From: Rostrohypoxylon terebratum
Lineage: Eukaryota > Ascomycota > Sordariomycetes > Xylariales > Hypoxylaceae
Direction: 5' to 3'
Length of the DNA: 64,000 nucleotides
Assembly (NCBI GenBank): GCA_022497145.1
Contig: MU385880.1
Coordinates: forward strand, 1 to 64,000
Part shown: positions 22,801-35,710 of the stretch, piece by piece
Layout of the letters: each line of letters starts with the position of its first letter
How positions within the stretch are numbered: position 1 is the stretch's first letter
Made by a program: the position numbers and the translations under genes
Notes under the pieces: generated by a model
The model's database searches: none
The model's input: only the letters and a program-made list of their open reading frames with translations
What the model was told of the DNA's origin: nothing

Positions 22801-25117
22801 TCAAGCGAAAGATTGTCGATCGTTCCGGTTGACATATACTTCTCTCTAATGGGGTACGATGTGTTTGAATCCAAATCTTCGTCGCGATCGTTGACTCGCT
22901 CGGCTCGCGCACGCTGAACGTCTTCAAATAACATGTTGAGCTCCTCGTCGGTTAAACTTTGAAGATTTTTATCAGTTCCAAGAATAGCACCGGCAGCTTC
23001 ACGCCGCGCAAACGACCAATCCGAATCTCGTCCATTTCGAGACGGAGCTGGAGAGTCTGGACGACTCTCGCCAAATTCGGACCCTGCTTTGCTAAAAGAA
23101 CGCTCGTGGCTTGGGCGCAAGGTAGGTGACGTGAGATCGAAGGCAGCCAGTTGGCTTGCGGTCACCGATTGTCGAAGCAAGCTCTGTCGGGTTTCGTCCC
23201 TCTCCGCACGGGCTTCCATTGGATGATTAAATCTAAAAATGTGAAAATCGCCCAAGATGACTCGATAACCAGAGTGTAGCCTTGTTGTTTCAGCAACACG
23301 CTTTCCGTTAACCATAATAGATGCACCTTCATTTGGCGTTATCGTGACGGTGCCATCGGAAGCATTATCAAAATAACAATGTTCATGGAGGATTCTAGTG
23401 CCGTTAAGACGGATATTTGCCTGGTGTTCGGAGTTTGAATCCACGTTTCCCACTGTAGTTTTGCCCGGCTTGAGGTTGTATACCAAGCATTCTGCTAGAA
23501 GGGGGTCGTCGGACAAGTTAACCAAATGAGGCATCTTCTTTGGGGTGTGTAAGCCCACAAATCCTTTTTCAATACTTATACCCAGCTCTTCAAGGGCGGC
23601 TTCACGTTCCTTATGGATTTCTTCTGTCTTTTGAAGCTTCTCTTCCCACGTTTGGTTGAGATCAGTCAATAATTTCTCGCTCTGATTCAGCTGCTCTGCA
23701 ATCTCTGCCTTCGATACCTTCTTCACGGTGCCATCTGATTGCGTTATGCTAACAATCTGTTTCTCTAGTGGTGTACCCTCGGCATAGACTTCCTCTGGCG
23801 GAACGGCAGAAGCGCCGCCGCCACCCGTCACGCCACCTCCCAGCTTGCTTCGTAATAGAGATAACTCTTCCTTCAGTTCTCTGATCATACGAGCATTTGC
23901 ATCTTCGTTGACGACAGCGTGGTTCTTGATTCGCTTGGCAGAATCGGCATATCGGAGAGTACTGAGAGTTTCGTCGTAATTGATATCGGCCGGACTGATA
24001 GCTGCTATCATAGCAGTCATACTGTTTCCACCAAGGGAATCCTTCAAAAGCCAGGTAAGAACACTATCTCGGTACGGAACTGACGAACCCTTCTTGTCAC
24101 CTTTCTTCTTCTTCCCAGTGGACAGGTCAGCCAACGCTGCTATCACACGACCAAGCGTCGAAAGGGACCTATTGATCTCAGCACCTTCCTTCAGTCGAGC
24201 ACCAGTAGCTCCCGTCGACGTTGCTCGTTCCGAACCGGCCAAATCAACCAGACTAATCTTAGCTTGCTTCTCCATCTCCATCTTCGTCTCCGCATCGTAC
24301 TTCTTCTGGGTTAGCATGAGCGTGAACACAGCGTGACTTCGACTGGATGTTTCGTTCATGTTTGTCGCAGCAACTGTTCTCGCCTTGTTGCCCTCATCCA
24401 TCAAATTTTCGATTTCCTGGAAACTGCTAACCACTAACTTGGCGAGATCCTCCACGTATGGACCGGTCGACGGATGTTCTCGGACCTTCAGGTTGCCTTT
24501 GGTGGACGGGTTTAACAGATCTCGTACTCTCTCGTTGTAAATTTCGAGATAGGACACTTCAACGGTACATCTTGTCGTCTTATCTTGCTGCAAAGTTTCG
24601 ATTCTTCCAAACATGTCCTGGCAAATGCTAGGTATAATACCGGCATCTTTTCCATATCCCATCATGGAGTATGATTTACCAGAACCTGTCTGTCCATAAG
24701 CAAAAATACAGTTGTTGTAGCCTTGGAATGCATTGTCCAAAAGGGGTTTTCCAAGATCGTTGTGCAGATTGTCTTGACCAGCGTAGTTGGGATCATTCTT
24801 GTTGAAAGACCAATAAGATCTATCAAAGGCAAAAGTCTTCACCGAGGTATCCTTGTTTCCTTTAGCATTGTGGGCGGCATCGGTTGGTGGTGTCAGGATA
24901 GTCTGGTTGTCCTTCATTTCAACAATACATTTTGACCCACGGTCGATTTCTAAACGGTGTCAGTTTGATTCTAGTCTAAGCGCAAGAGGCAAGAGTTTAA
25001 CATCTTCACTACGCTACTCCTAGGTCTAGTGTGACAGGCGGGAATATCCATACCTCTGCTGTTGAAGGGCCGAACCCTCACCACCACCTTGATATTTCCT
25101 CCACCGGCGGGAGCCAT
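19815..25117 (-). CDS. uncA: Kinesin-3 motor (UNC-104/KIF1A type)
   Basis: Two exons, 25054-25117 (starting MAPAGGGNIKVVVRVRPFN) and 19815-24949, with a 104-bp intron, give 1732 aa, the usual length for fungal kinesin-3. The motor domain occupies about 1-370: P-loop GQTGSGKS at about 107-114, NMNETSSRSHAVF (switch I) and DLAGSERA (switch II). The neck and coiled coil follow, then an FHA domain (about 520-600; LLAECLVYNLKPGKTTVG and NGKRV), a coiled-coil segment rich in KKEEYQ-type residues (about 740-830), a KIF1B-like and DUF3694 region, and a C-terminal PH domain (about 1575-1715; KGGYLLVPNNDYSKWVKRFVELRRPYL-type start). The family moves early endosomes and vesicles toward microtubule plus ends in hyphae. 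The PH domain binds phosphoinositides on cargo. The symbol follows the Aspergillus nidulans orthologue name. Confidence 0.96.
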
Positions 25118-26344
25118 GGCTGATAGATGAAGGCGATACCTTCCCTTCCACTACAGCTATTCACCGGGTTTTAAGCAAAGCCGAGGCATCCGACAAGACG
25201 AAGGCGCACAACGGTCGCGTACGGAGGAGTGTATAATAAGTTCGGGTAAGGAGATTTAACGGGACGTTCGGAGTCGTTTTAAGGGCCAAGAGAGTATCGT
25301 AATAGAATCGCGGAGGGTCGCAAAGGTATAATGAGTTTAGGCTTATATTTTTTTATACAAATAACGAAATCCTACTTGAATAATAGTCTTAGAATATTCA
25401 TCATCTCTCTCCCGTTCGTTATGTTCGTTACGCGGGGAGGGCTACGAAAGCGAGTCTCGTGGCCCCCGCAAAAGCACTTCGCACCGAAGTGGCGGTCGAC
25501 AAAAGAGCAACCTTGCGGCTGCGGGTTGCCGTTAAGCAGTAAGAATGGAAGTGGTTCAACGGACGGTAGGATGCGGCGGGGTTCGCAAGAAGGTTTCCCG
25601 CAACGGAAGACGGCAGGAAAGCTTTATCGTGGAATGTCGGGTGTTCCAGGTTGTCGCGGAGATGATTATTGAAATTTGGTTGGTGGGTTGAATCAACAAC
25701 TTGTCGATTAAAGAAGTGGATGGGCGATGGGTACGCGATTCGCGACTAGTCCCATGTCAGCATGTACATTGTACTACCTAGGTCCTATGTACACTGATTT
25801 ACACTTTTTTTATATCCACTTCTCACTTTCCATTCTTTCCATTCGTCGCCAGTAAGATCAAAAAGGGATAATTGTGGGGGTCATCGCCAAGAAATTCACG
25901 TGTTAAATTGATTAGCCCATTAAATTCATTTAAACCATTTCAATGGTACCTAATCTTAGAAAGCTTAGATGTAACCTGTGACAGCTGCCATCCGAACTTG
26001 TTCAGCTGAGAGATGACTGACAGCTACCAAAAGCTACCAAATAAGCCTAAAGCTTCAGGGGTAATCCATTGGAGCTACGTGTGCTCATTAATGATTAGGC
26101 TTCCACCATACAACTTAGTAATACTCGGGAGTTGAACTATTATATCGTATCGGTCGCATGAATGCTAAAAGCTTGACTCCATTCAACGGTGAACAAGTAA
26201 TCAGGCCTTGATACGATCATAGGTGTTTTGACTGTATGATGAATCATCACCACCTCTGGTCACAGTTGTCGAGCCGGTGTTGACCAAAGCAAGCTCGTGC
26301 GTAACCCCTGAACTTCTATGAGCTCTGTGAGGCCTTGGAGAACT
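25118..26344. other. Intergenic, kinesin promoter side
   Basis: The kinesin promoter and 5' UTR should lie in the first few hundred bases. The rest shows no recognisable gene. One copy of the dispersed CCTAGGTCC-type motif lies at 25777-25787. Confidence 0.5.
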
Positions 26345-28588
26345 TTACTTTAACCCCAGAATCTTCTGTATCTGTCCCTTGGTAGTCGATGGGTAGAAGT
26401 CCTTGCTATTCTCGAAAGTCTTGATAGCCAAGTCTCTATCCAGTTCGTTGAGTTTCCTGTACAGCGGTTTCACAAACTTCATACGTCCGACGGAACCAAG
26501 AAGCTCGACTACTCCAGGAAATTCTTGTCTATCGTTGGCTTTGAGTGCGATGGCATAGTAGGCGGATTTCAATTCGACGTTCTTTGACGAACTAATGTTG
26601 TACGTCGTTCCTAAGAGATGAGACCTCTCGGCGCTCAGAGGCTTTGGGAAATCTTGCACGGCTTGCAGAAATACGAGCGTCTGGTTCGCTGTGAATGATT
26701 CGATATCCTTGGGGTTCGGTTGATAGTCCTACCGCTAGTTAGCCACCTGGTAGCAAAACCACAAATTTCAAAGTTAAGTGATTCAACCGTATCACTTACC
26801 TCACTCTTCCACTTCTCAGCAAGCGCAAGGCAACTATCCACATAGGCCGTATTGAATTCGGGCTTCGGCGGCAAGCCTGGCTTATAGAACCTCTCTTCCC
26901 ATGGAATTTGGGCGATCTTCTCCTTGATCTCTGCGTTGCCATACCCCTCAAAGAAGTCTAGGAATGTCTTTTGGAACTCAAATGAGTCCAAAGACTTGTT
27001 AGCCCATGTCTTGAAGTAGTGCGGAATGAACTTGTCGAAATGTTCTCGGCCGACTAGTCGATCGAGGTACCAGAGAAAGTGGAATCCCTTCTCGTAGGGG
27101 ACTGTGCTGAAGGCATCCTCAGGGTCTACCCCTTTATGGCTGATAATAAGTTTGGTGAACTCGTGGTCAGCCCCTAGTACCGAGACCGAGTCCTCTATAC
27201 CGATAACATTAGTATGAGCTGAGGTGTAGGTGATCAGTAGTTTTGCATACCGAGAGCCTTCCAGCCGATAATGGCGGAGAAGTCAAACTGGGGTTCACCG
27301 TGGATGGCAGCACCGATTCGACGTTCGAGATAGGTGGTCCATCCTTCATTGAGCCAACTGCAGGCTGTTTAGTTCACATTATCCGATTAATTGCCTAATT
27401 GCACTTACAAATGTTCCCACGAAGCACAGCCGACGAGATTGCCGCTCCAACTGTGACTTAGCTCGTGGGCAATCACATCGACGTTTTGACGGTCACCGCT
27501 GATAATAGTAGGTGTAGCAAAAGTGAAGATCGGGTTTTCCATTCCTAAAAATGTAAGTTGACGGGGTTCATGACCACATTGAGAAACTCAACTCCTTTTT
27601 AGGGGGTCTCACCTCCGTAGGCGAAGCTTGGGGGCAACACTAGGACGTTGTACTCTCCCCATTGGTAATCAAAGATTAGTTTCTCTGCCACTTCGAGGAA
27701 CTTGTCCATGTCCGCCTCGAGCTCCCATTTTGCACCCTCAATGGCCTCCGGACCGGTCGAGACCACAGACCGCTTTCCAATCCGCGCAGTAGCGAGGTCT
27801 CCTGAAGCTAGTGCGAATAGGTAGGAGGGAATAGGGACCTTTTGCTCGAAGCGGAACAGCTTATCGCCTTCTCCCTTGCTGTCCGAGGACACGGGCACTC
27901 CACTCGCGACTACAGGTAAAGGCGAGGTAATGTTGAAGGAGAATGTCGTCTTGACATCTGGTGTATCTTGACATGGAAAGATAGATCGAGCCAAAATCGC
28001 TTGGCATTGAGAGTATACGTACGGATGCTTTTTGTTACCGGTTTGAGCCGGCGTCATCCATTGCAACCCGACACAATGTTCCGTGGTCTCTAGGGCGATG
28101 TCTAACTTCACAACTTCACCCTGAGCCACGCCGTTCGGCACAGAGACATGCAGCGGTGCGCCATACGGCTCAACTCGATCTTTGACTTTCCATTCGGAGT
28201 CGACGGAATCGAGCTTGACCGATGAGATAGCGAGATGATTGGTGTCTAGGATAATCTCACGGCTCTCCTTGTTCGTAAGTGACTCTAGCTCTAAGAGGAC
28301 AGAGCCTTCTAGCCGCTGCTTCTCAAAATTGACCTTGAAGTTGACGGTAGTGTGTTTAGTGCCCCATTCGCCGTAATTGGCCAGGGTGTTAGGGTCGCGG
28401 GGGGCCATGATTCTCTTTGAAGCAAGACTATATCCTCGAAAATGGACGTGCACCGGAAAGGAAGATGAGCAAGATAAGCAAGACGAGGAAGGAGATGGCG
28501 ATAGCGGATTGGATTTGTGAATGGTAAGTCTGAGCCTAATGCTTCTGAGTAGAAGACTGCCCCTCACGAAGCTATTCGATCCTCTCAT
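26345..28588 (-). CDS. LAP2: Leukotriene A4 hydrolase-like M1 aminopeptidase
   Basis: Five exons: 27613-28588, 27409-27544, 27251-27357, 26800-27194 and 26345-26728. From the first ATG the protein is 665 aa; from the internal ATG at 28408 (MAPRDPNTLANYGEW) it is 605 aa, close to the yeast and human enzymes. Seen: an N-terminal beta domain (YSQCQAILARSIFPCQDTPDVKTTF), the exopeptidase motif YGGMENP assembled across the first intron, the zinc motif HELSH plus NEGW (HExxH-18-E), and the Tyr-containing C-lobe region (VPYEKGFHFLWYLDRLVG). The C-terminal armadillo-like domain ends in KILGLK. It should hydrolyse N-terminal residues of peptides and may open epoxides. The 60-residue extension before the second Met is rich in Arg/Ser/Leu without acids, like a mitochondrial presequence, so alternative starts may give two locations. 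Confidence 0.96.
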
Positions 28589-31500
28589 TCGAACCCACGG
28601 TTGCAGTCAGCCTCCTGCCGAATTAAGTTGCGGCGGACTACAAATGGAGGCATCCGTTTGCTACTACTGGCAACTCATTGCTATTGATTGAAAAAAATTC
28701 AAGATCCAATTAAGCGGGGTGATTTGTCCCACCGATTTTCGATTTCTGATCTGATTTAGAAAGGCGTCATTCCCGACACAAGCCGTCTCAAGCCTAAATG
28801 CCGACGCGATTCGGCTCACCAGCGGCTCAGCCACCAGTGAAAACAGAGCTTCGTAATGAATACAGTGTGAACTAGTAGTGTGAACTAGGTAACTCTTGGA
28901 ACCTTGAATCATGGCTTGGAAGCTCAATCAACTATCTCCGACTATTATAGGTACAAGCCTCAATTACCTATCTAGGACCTAGGTAAGACATCATTGAGGC
29001 TTGAATCTCGTCTCTTTATCTTGCTAAAGATAAGCGTATATATACCTCGAAGACTTGATCTCGATCTAGATTCAATGCCATGTAGGTATACCTACCTAGG
29101 CATAATCAATATCAAACTCTCTAATGCTTCACTCTCAATCTCGAAAGGGGGCATCCATATCCTAGTGAGTGCAGAATTGAAGCAGAGAAAAACTGAAGAT
29201 AACCAATCACGACGATGAGAACCTGGACGTCAAGATAACTAGCTTTTTGTGCCAACTTACTTAGGTAGGTAAGTCGTCGGGCGGCACGCTGAAACGACGT
29301 CGTCTTCCAGGGCTTCGCTTGGGACTATTCCTGATACGACCTGCATGAGATCCATGTAAAACGACTTCCCGCTCTTGCTCTGAAACAAAACTGCTGGATA
29401 ACAAACCTTTCTTCTTCTTCCCAACACTCAGCACCCAGCACCCAGCCCCGGATGCGCAATGGGAATCCCGCCCCTAGTAAAGATGGGATGGAAATTTTCC
29501 TACCTACGGATCCAAAGCATCTGAAGTTGGCCTATGTGGAGGAGCATCTCCCCCCAATCCCCCAATTTTCACGATGCTCAGAGGAAGATGTCTTTCGCAC
29601 GTACGCGGTCACATACTCAGATAAATAGAGGTACTCTCTTCGAAACGCCATGACTTACTTACCTGAGTATTTACCCAAACTGGCGTCTATGCTCTTCTAG
29701 GAAAAAAAATATGATATCTCACAAATTGTGTTAGTTTTTCAAAAAGCCGTGAGATTTGGCATCTGGTCCGAAACCGCAACACCAGGATTCGAGGGGTAAA
29801 GGCGCCAGGGGTGATGATAATGTTTCCGATTTGTTCTGAGTAGTAATCAAGAGATTTTTGCCATGTATGCTAACCCCTCCATCTAGCATTAATCCTCACC
29901 TGAAGGATTATGACGGTGAAGTTGGTGACAGCGACCACGGCGCTGCTTCGGTGATTGAGGTTGCTGACTGGTACTGTGACGGTGCAGTCTGTCGCTAGGT
30001 TGGGAAACGATATGTTATTTTAAGCTACCTAGGAGACCCGTGCATCAAAACTTGGCAATGGTACGGCATGCAGAGTTCAGAAGAGTTCCTCACGATAGCT
30101 TCTTGGCAGCCTGCATTCCGCGTTGCACTGACACCAAATTTGCACTCAGTAACCCAACTAGGGCAAAATAAAAATAAGGCTCTCAGACCTCACCACAATT
30201 ACCATAATATCCATCTCAATATTCTACCAGTCATGCACGCACATAGGTACATAGTACAGTCGACAGTCTTCATATTTCCGCTAGGCAATTTATACTTAAT
30301 AGTAGATCCGCATCGCATTTCCAATGGACGGACGGAAATTGAGGGAATGCGATCCATAGAGCTCCCCTCCAGAGCTCGAATTATGGTTATCCAAATTGAC
30401 GGGTACGCTTCATGCTTATGCCACATATTAAGTGTCGCCGGCGACTCGACCTTCCCCATAACGAACTGCCGTGTTTGTTCTGTAGGGCTCGGCGAACACT
30501 GGTTCGAAACATGGAATACCTTATTAAAATGGAATGAGGGGTGATCCTACATAGTAAAGAAAACTACCAGAAGTCGAGTGCGTCTTATGCATTATGCATC
30601 ATGCGTGATTATACGCACCAAGAGCACTTCTTCACCCAACCCAGCAATTGGAAATTCTCCGGACTTGACTGAGTCATGTGAGATCCATACCTACATAGGT
30701 CCTAGGTAAACTAATTCCTAGTGGTGACGGCTAAAGGGGCCAGTGACATTCTAAATGGCGCGGGGAGTATAGGTAGATCTACCCGGACCAACGTGCCCGG
30801 AACGACGCTCAGGCATTGGGACAAAGGAATGTCTGTATACGGTAAATTATACCTACCTAACGATATACACTATCTACTACTTGAGCGTCTCTATCAGTTA
30901 TCAAGTGTCAGGGTGTGGTAAAAGCTCCAATGCCGAGATGGGAATTCCTTTCATGTGGGGATCCTAAGTTTGACGTTGAGCTTCTAGGCGGTTTGAGAGT
31001 CTTCCATTAGGAGCCTTCTAGCCTTGAAAAGAAGCTTTCTCGGCTAGGAGGACGAGGCATTGGTGAAGTTGGTCCTGAGTCCGGAAATGAAGTCTGACTA
31101 ACAGCCCTGTCACATTGCCATGTGCTAATTAGCACGTGTGGTGGATCTCGAAGCTTCAAGACGTGGGGAATGAGACCACCTGGGATTCGCTCCTGGTCTA
31201 AAGCTATAACGATCCGTCGTTCAGGGCTACGGACCGAATCCCTGATGAGGCTAGGAAGATTCCTTTGAAAGAACAAAGTTGGGACGCCCTAGTTTTTGGT
31301 GTCCAACTCTAATACATAATAGTACTACTAATAACGACAACCCTCGTGGGTGTGCATATCTAGATTAGTATCGACTTTTACTATGTAGAAGTAAGCTTGA
31401 GGCTTACTTTTATGCTAGCAAATACGTCAGTTCTGACCTTGCTGGCGCTTGGAGGGATAGGCTCACTTCCCAAGTAACGCCCTTATAATACCTGCAATTG

Positions 31501-34500
31501 TTGAAAAATTCTGCCTTGGACAAGTAAGTTGCCTAATAGGACCAGTACTTGCTAAAAGATAGGTACCTAATGTATCTGAAGTGATTGAGGCATTGACGGC
31601 CTGCATGAGACATCGCCGGGCTGAAAGATGAGGTCAATATTTCATGCAAATTCAATGGAGACTGACTCATCGTGATATTGAATATCAGTCCTCGTAAAAC
31701 TATAAGATATCTTGCAGCCCCGATTATCTCTTTATCTCAACACAGTAAACTGTAGGCCTATAGGATGTAGTACCTAAAAGCCAGCGCTCGACCATATTAA
31801 GACACATATACTTCGCAGTAGAGTGCCTATACCTAGTATGTGGGAGGTTGATTCTCGCAAGGAAAAAAACAGTGGGTGCCCCATGATAGGACATCGACTA
31901 CTCCTGAAGCAGTATTATGAGGTATGTATCAATCCGAATCGTCGAGTGTCCGAGCGCATTAGTTCAGATCGGAGAAGGTTATCTTGTGTGCCACCTGATT
32001 TGTTACTTAGTAACATCTTCAAGCTCGACCCTGCCAGCTTGTTTTTCAATAGGCTCTATGAAGTAAATGCGTAAAAAAGCGACACTAGAAGACATGCAGA
32101 TCCCCAGGCATATTACCTATCCAAGTAATGGTGTATGTAGAGGTAAATGGGTCAAAGAGTAGCCTTCATTATCTCCTTCGTAGGGTCTACCTACTCCCAT
32201 TTGCTGTCGCGACAAGATCCATATTTAACAATGGTTCAAATAGGAGAAATCCTGTGTGCCTATACTAATATTAAGTCAGGCAAACATACCAAAAACCTCA
32301 AGTTAAGAGCTCAATGTCGCTTAAGTCATACTTACACAGTGATGTGTGTCGAAATGAAATGCGGCAAATTCTCGTAACAGTGTAATTAGGTACTCTGTCT
32401 GTCTGTGTGGCGAAGCAAGAAGATATCCTTGGTTCCGCAAGAAAATATGACCTCAATGGACCCTGACTGTTACTACTTAGAAAGAAAAGGAGGCTAGCTG
32501 GGAGCCTCCCTGTCAATATCGCAAGATTTTATCGGCTAGATCCCTTGTGGATGATCGGTCAGATCGCTTCCAAGGTTTGGTCCAGGTCCATGGCAGACGG
32601 GAATGGTGATCATAAAACGTGGCTTAAGCCGTCATACACAAATCTGTATATATATATATTTTTTTGCAGGTTAGTATACCAAGCTCGGTAATCCATTAAA
32701 AACAAACCCTATCAGTTTGAAAATAGTGTCGAATTGTTACTCGATTAAATCGCGGTTTGAAAGACGTTGTTTTAGGAATAAGATCTTCATGGCTATATTC
32801 TGCACCGTTCACTACCCGCCCAAGGGTGGAAAATCACGGGCACACTAAGATGGCGTACATAGCGTACTATGTACATATTACATAATATGCTGGCAGAGGC
32901 TTGGGGAACAACTCCGACTTGCTTCAGGTATTAGAACTAGACCGTCTTCAGCTATGCAGACGGTTGGTCTTAATGCCTTCTCCCCCGAGGCTCGAGTGCA
33001 GATCATATCAAGACAAGAGATCTCCTCACTGTTGATACTGATGGCTTTTTTCTTGGGTCCGGCAATTGGATATTTTGGCTGGTCTATGGTATAGGATTGC
33101 TAGAGCGTGAGACATGGATGGCAATTGATCTTTCCGATCTCTCTGATGCTAGACGAGTTCGGATGACGTTGCGAATTGTTTTGAGTCGGGGCTGTGATGT
33201 CTCAGCTTTTTCTAGACGCTGCTCCGTTAGTAAATTCCTTCGATATCTGTTACGTACAGTAAGTGTAAATACAATGGTTGTCTCTTAAGTCTTACCCCTA
33301 TAGCTGAACATGTACTTAGATGGCTTTGAACAATTGGTATCTTGAGTCGAGTCTTTACAACGTAGTTCGTTCTTCTATGTTGATGAAAACGCTAGAGAGG
33401 CAAACGTAGATCGTGTAAAGATAGGTACCTACCTCATGGTAAACATCATGCCCTTCCACGTTTTGCAAATCTCTGCATGCCAAGAAGTAGTTGTAGACTA
33501 GTTTCTTTAGGACTTGAGTAATGTCGAGGCCCCACGTAGTTATGTATCTACTACATAGTACAGTCTACGGTGGGTGACAGCGGAAGCGTGTCTGAAAAGG
33601 GGCTTAAACGAGAGAGCTGTAACTCACCACCCCACTTGCCGTAAAATCCCACCCCTGTCCTTTTTGTTACTCCCATACAAAACTTGCAGTAAAAAGTTTG
33701 TACTATGTAGAGGAGCAGGTGTTTCGTCTTGAATCGCCTCTACTATCATGGCGGTAGTTGAGGCAATAAGTGAGAGCGCATAAAGTTGGCGAAATATTTC
33801 TTATATAATTGCCACATTTTAGCTTGTATTGCCGTGAAGGTTTAGAGGTGGTGGATTTGCCCCCGGAAAGGACTTCACTTGGGCAGGTATCATTAAAGAA
33901 ATTCATCCATGGATAGAAATAGGAATAGAAATGGAAATAATATGATGTTACTGTACTGCTGTACATACCTACATAGTACAAACAAGGTGGTAAGTCAGCT
34001 CGGTTACAACTTTTACGGACCAAGTCACGACCTCGTTACGCACTGACGCAAAGCACGGACAATCACCGATTAATGACTATTCTCGTCCAATATTTCAGAA
34101 ATCGAATTAATTTTTTTCTTCGGCGTGAAATCTCGTTATATGCATTATCAAGACTGTCAGACAGCTTCGTTCATGTGCCGAGGAGGCGTAGGTGAAGTTG
34201 CTGTGTCAAAGCACAAAGCTTGATAGCAAGATCTATACCTATATGAGAGGAGATTGAACAAAACATATAGCCCCCTGTTTTTCTGGAGTTGTAACCTTCC
34301 AATGATATATTCTCCTATTATGATGGCATCACCGTTTCTAGTAGCAGTCCTAACTTACGTAACTGTAGGAACCCTTATGAATATGACTATAGGGCCAATC
34401 TGTGTTGTTTCCTAAATCCGGCGATATAAATATATAGTAACATGGTTTTTGGATCTAGATCATCAGGTACTTTACTCTGGTTGTGATGGTGTTATGTAAC

Positions 34501-35223
34501 CTTTTATCTATCAGAGACCACAAGTTGAGACGACAGCTCCTAATATGCAGCACATCACACAACCTTCGGGTTTGTAACAGACAGTTGGCTCCACTAACAA
34601 CGCCCATCTTATGTATCTCAGTAAGCACACGGGGGGATTTAGGAGGAGCGAATCGGAGGTTTGAAGAGCTACTCTTGCAAAGATTAAACGTTGTTGTCAC
34701 ACACCACTGCTGGAAATGTTTCGATGTTTGGAGGCGGCTTGATATGTGGTCTCTACTATGTAAACAAATTCTTGCTGCTAGGCATATGGGTCAGCCGGTG
34801 GAGGGCCACTCGCAATTCATGATCTTGAATGTCTACTTCTGACATGCGGATCGATGACGAGGTGGCGTATATGCACGCACAATCCCCTCATCCCACAAAT
34901 TCTGTGGGCAAAGATCTAAGACAACATTACCTAGGTAATCTTGGTAATGGTTATGGAGTACATAGCGCTAATGCTATCACCGCTGTCTTGCATTTTGCAT
35001 GATCACGTACATGCATCACTTATCTTTGCTTGTTAGGTTGAAGCGTCTCCAAGGTGATGGAGTCTGAGGGTCAAGTTGTGATTCTCTTGGCTGGAGGGAA
35101 GAGAGAAAAGACTGGATCGCTTAAGCAAAAGTTGACTCGAGAGAGTCTAGTAGTATCTCTCTCGTGCTTGGATCGTCAACACATGCTGATGTCCGTCCGC
35201 GGGCTTGCATCCGTCCATTATGA

Positions 35224-35272
35224 TACTATGTAGGTCATGTATGTAGGTCATGCTGGTGATGCTGGTCATGAT
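35224..35272. repeat. Imperfect GTAGGTCAT/GCTGGTCAT tandem
   Basis: Four to five imperfect 9-12 bp units (ATGTAGGTC, then ATGCTGGTG/C) in direct orientation, in the gene-poor tract. Confidence 0.6.
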
Positions 35273-35697
35273 AGTTTAGTTGGCAGAAAAACTGTCAAAG
35301 CGACAATTAAAGCTGCATAGGCGCCAACTTCAATGTCCTATAATATCTTGTAATAACCAAGGTTGCGAGTCTAGTCAATATACAATCCCCGACTTCTGCG
35401 GTTGCGATGTTACCATCTCCGCAGATCAAATATCCAGTGTATGCAGAGTCGACACTCCGTCCGCCTTGGTGTGTTTCGTGTATGCGATTGAAAGGATGAC
35501 GATCCTTCGCTAGATATGCACATTTAATGTCTTTTAGATATTATGCAGTTATGTACTTAACAGCAACCATATTCCCATTTAGTATCAGGGTTACATTTTC
35601 GGAACTTACCTTCATCACACACTTTCTCTTTTCGATCACTCACACTCCAATTCAGGAGTCGAATACCTCCATACCTTCGTACCTATGAAGATACCTA

Positions 35698-35710
35698 CCT
35701 AGGTCCTAGG
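35698..35710. repeat. CCTAGGTCCTAGG palindromic motif
   Basis: An exact copy flanked by ATACCTA and TAACAATT in the gene-poor tract. Confidence 0.7.

Noticed and set aside
30068..30544. 158-codon plus-strand frame
   Set aside because: Composition and sequence show no domain, signal peptide or helix pattern, and an overlapping opposite-strand frame is just as open. It lies in a gene-poor tract.
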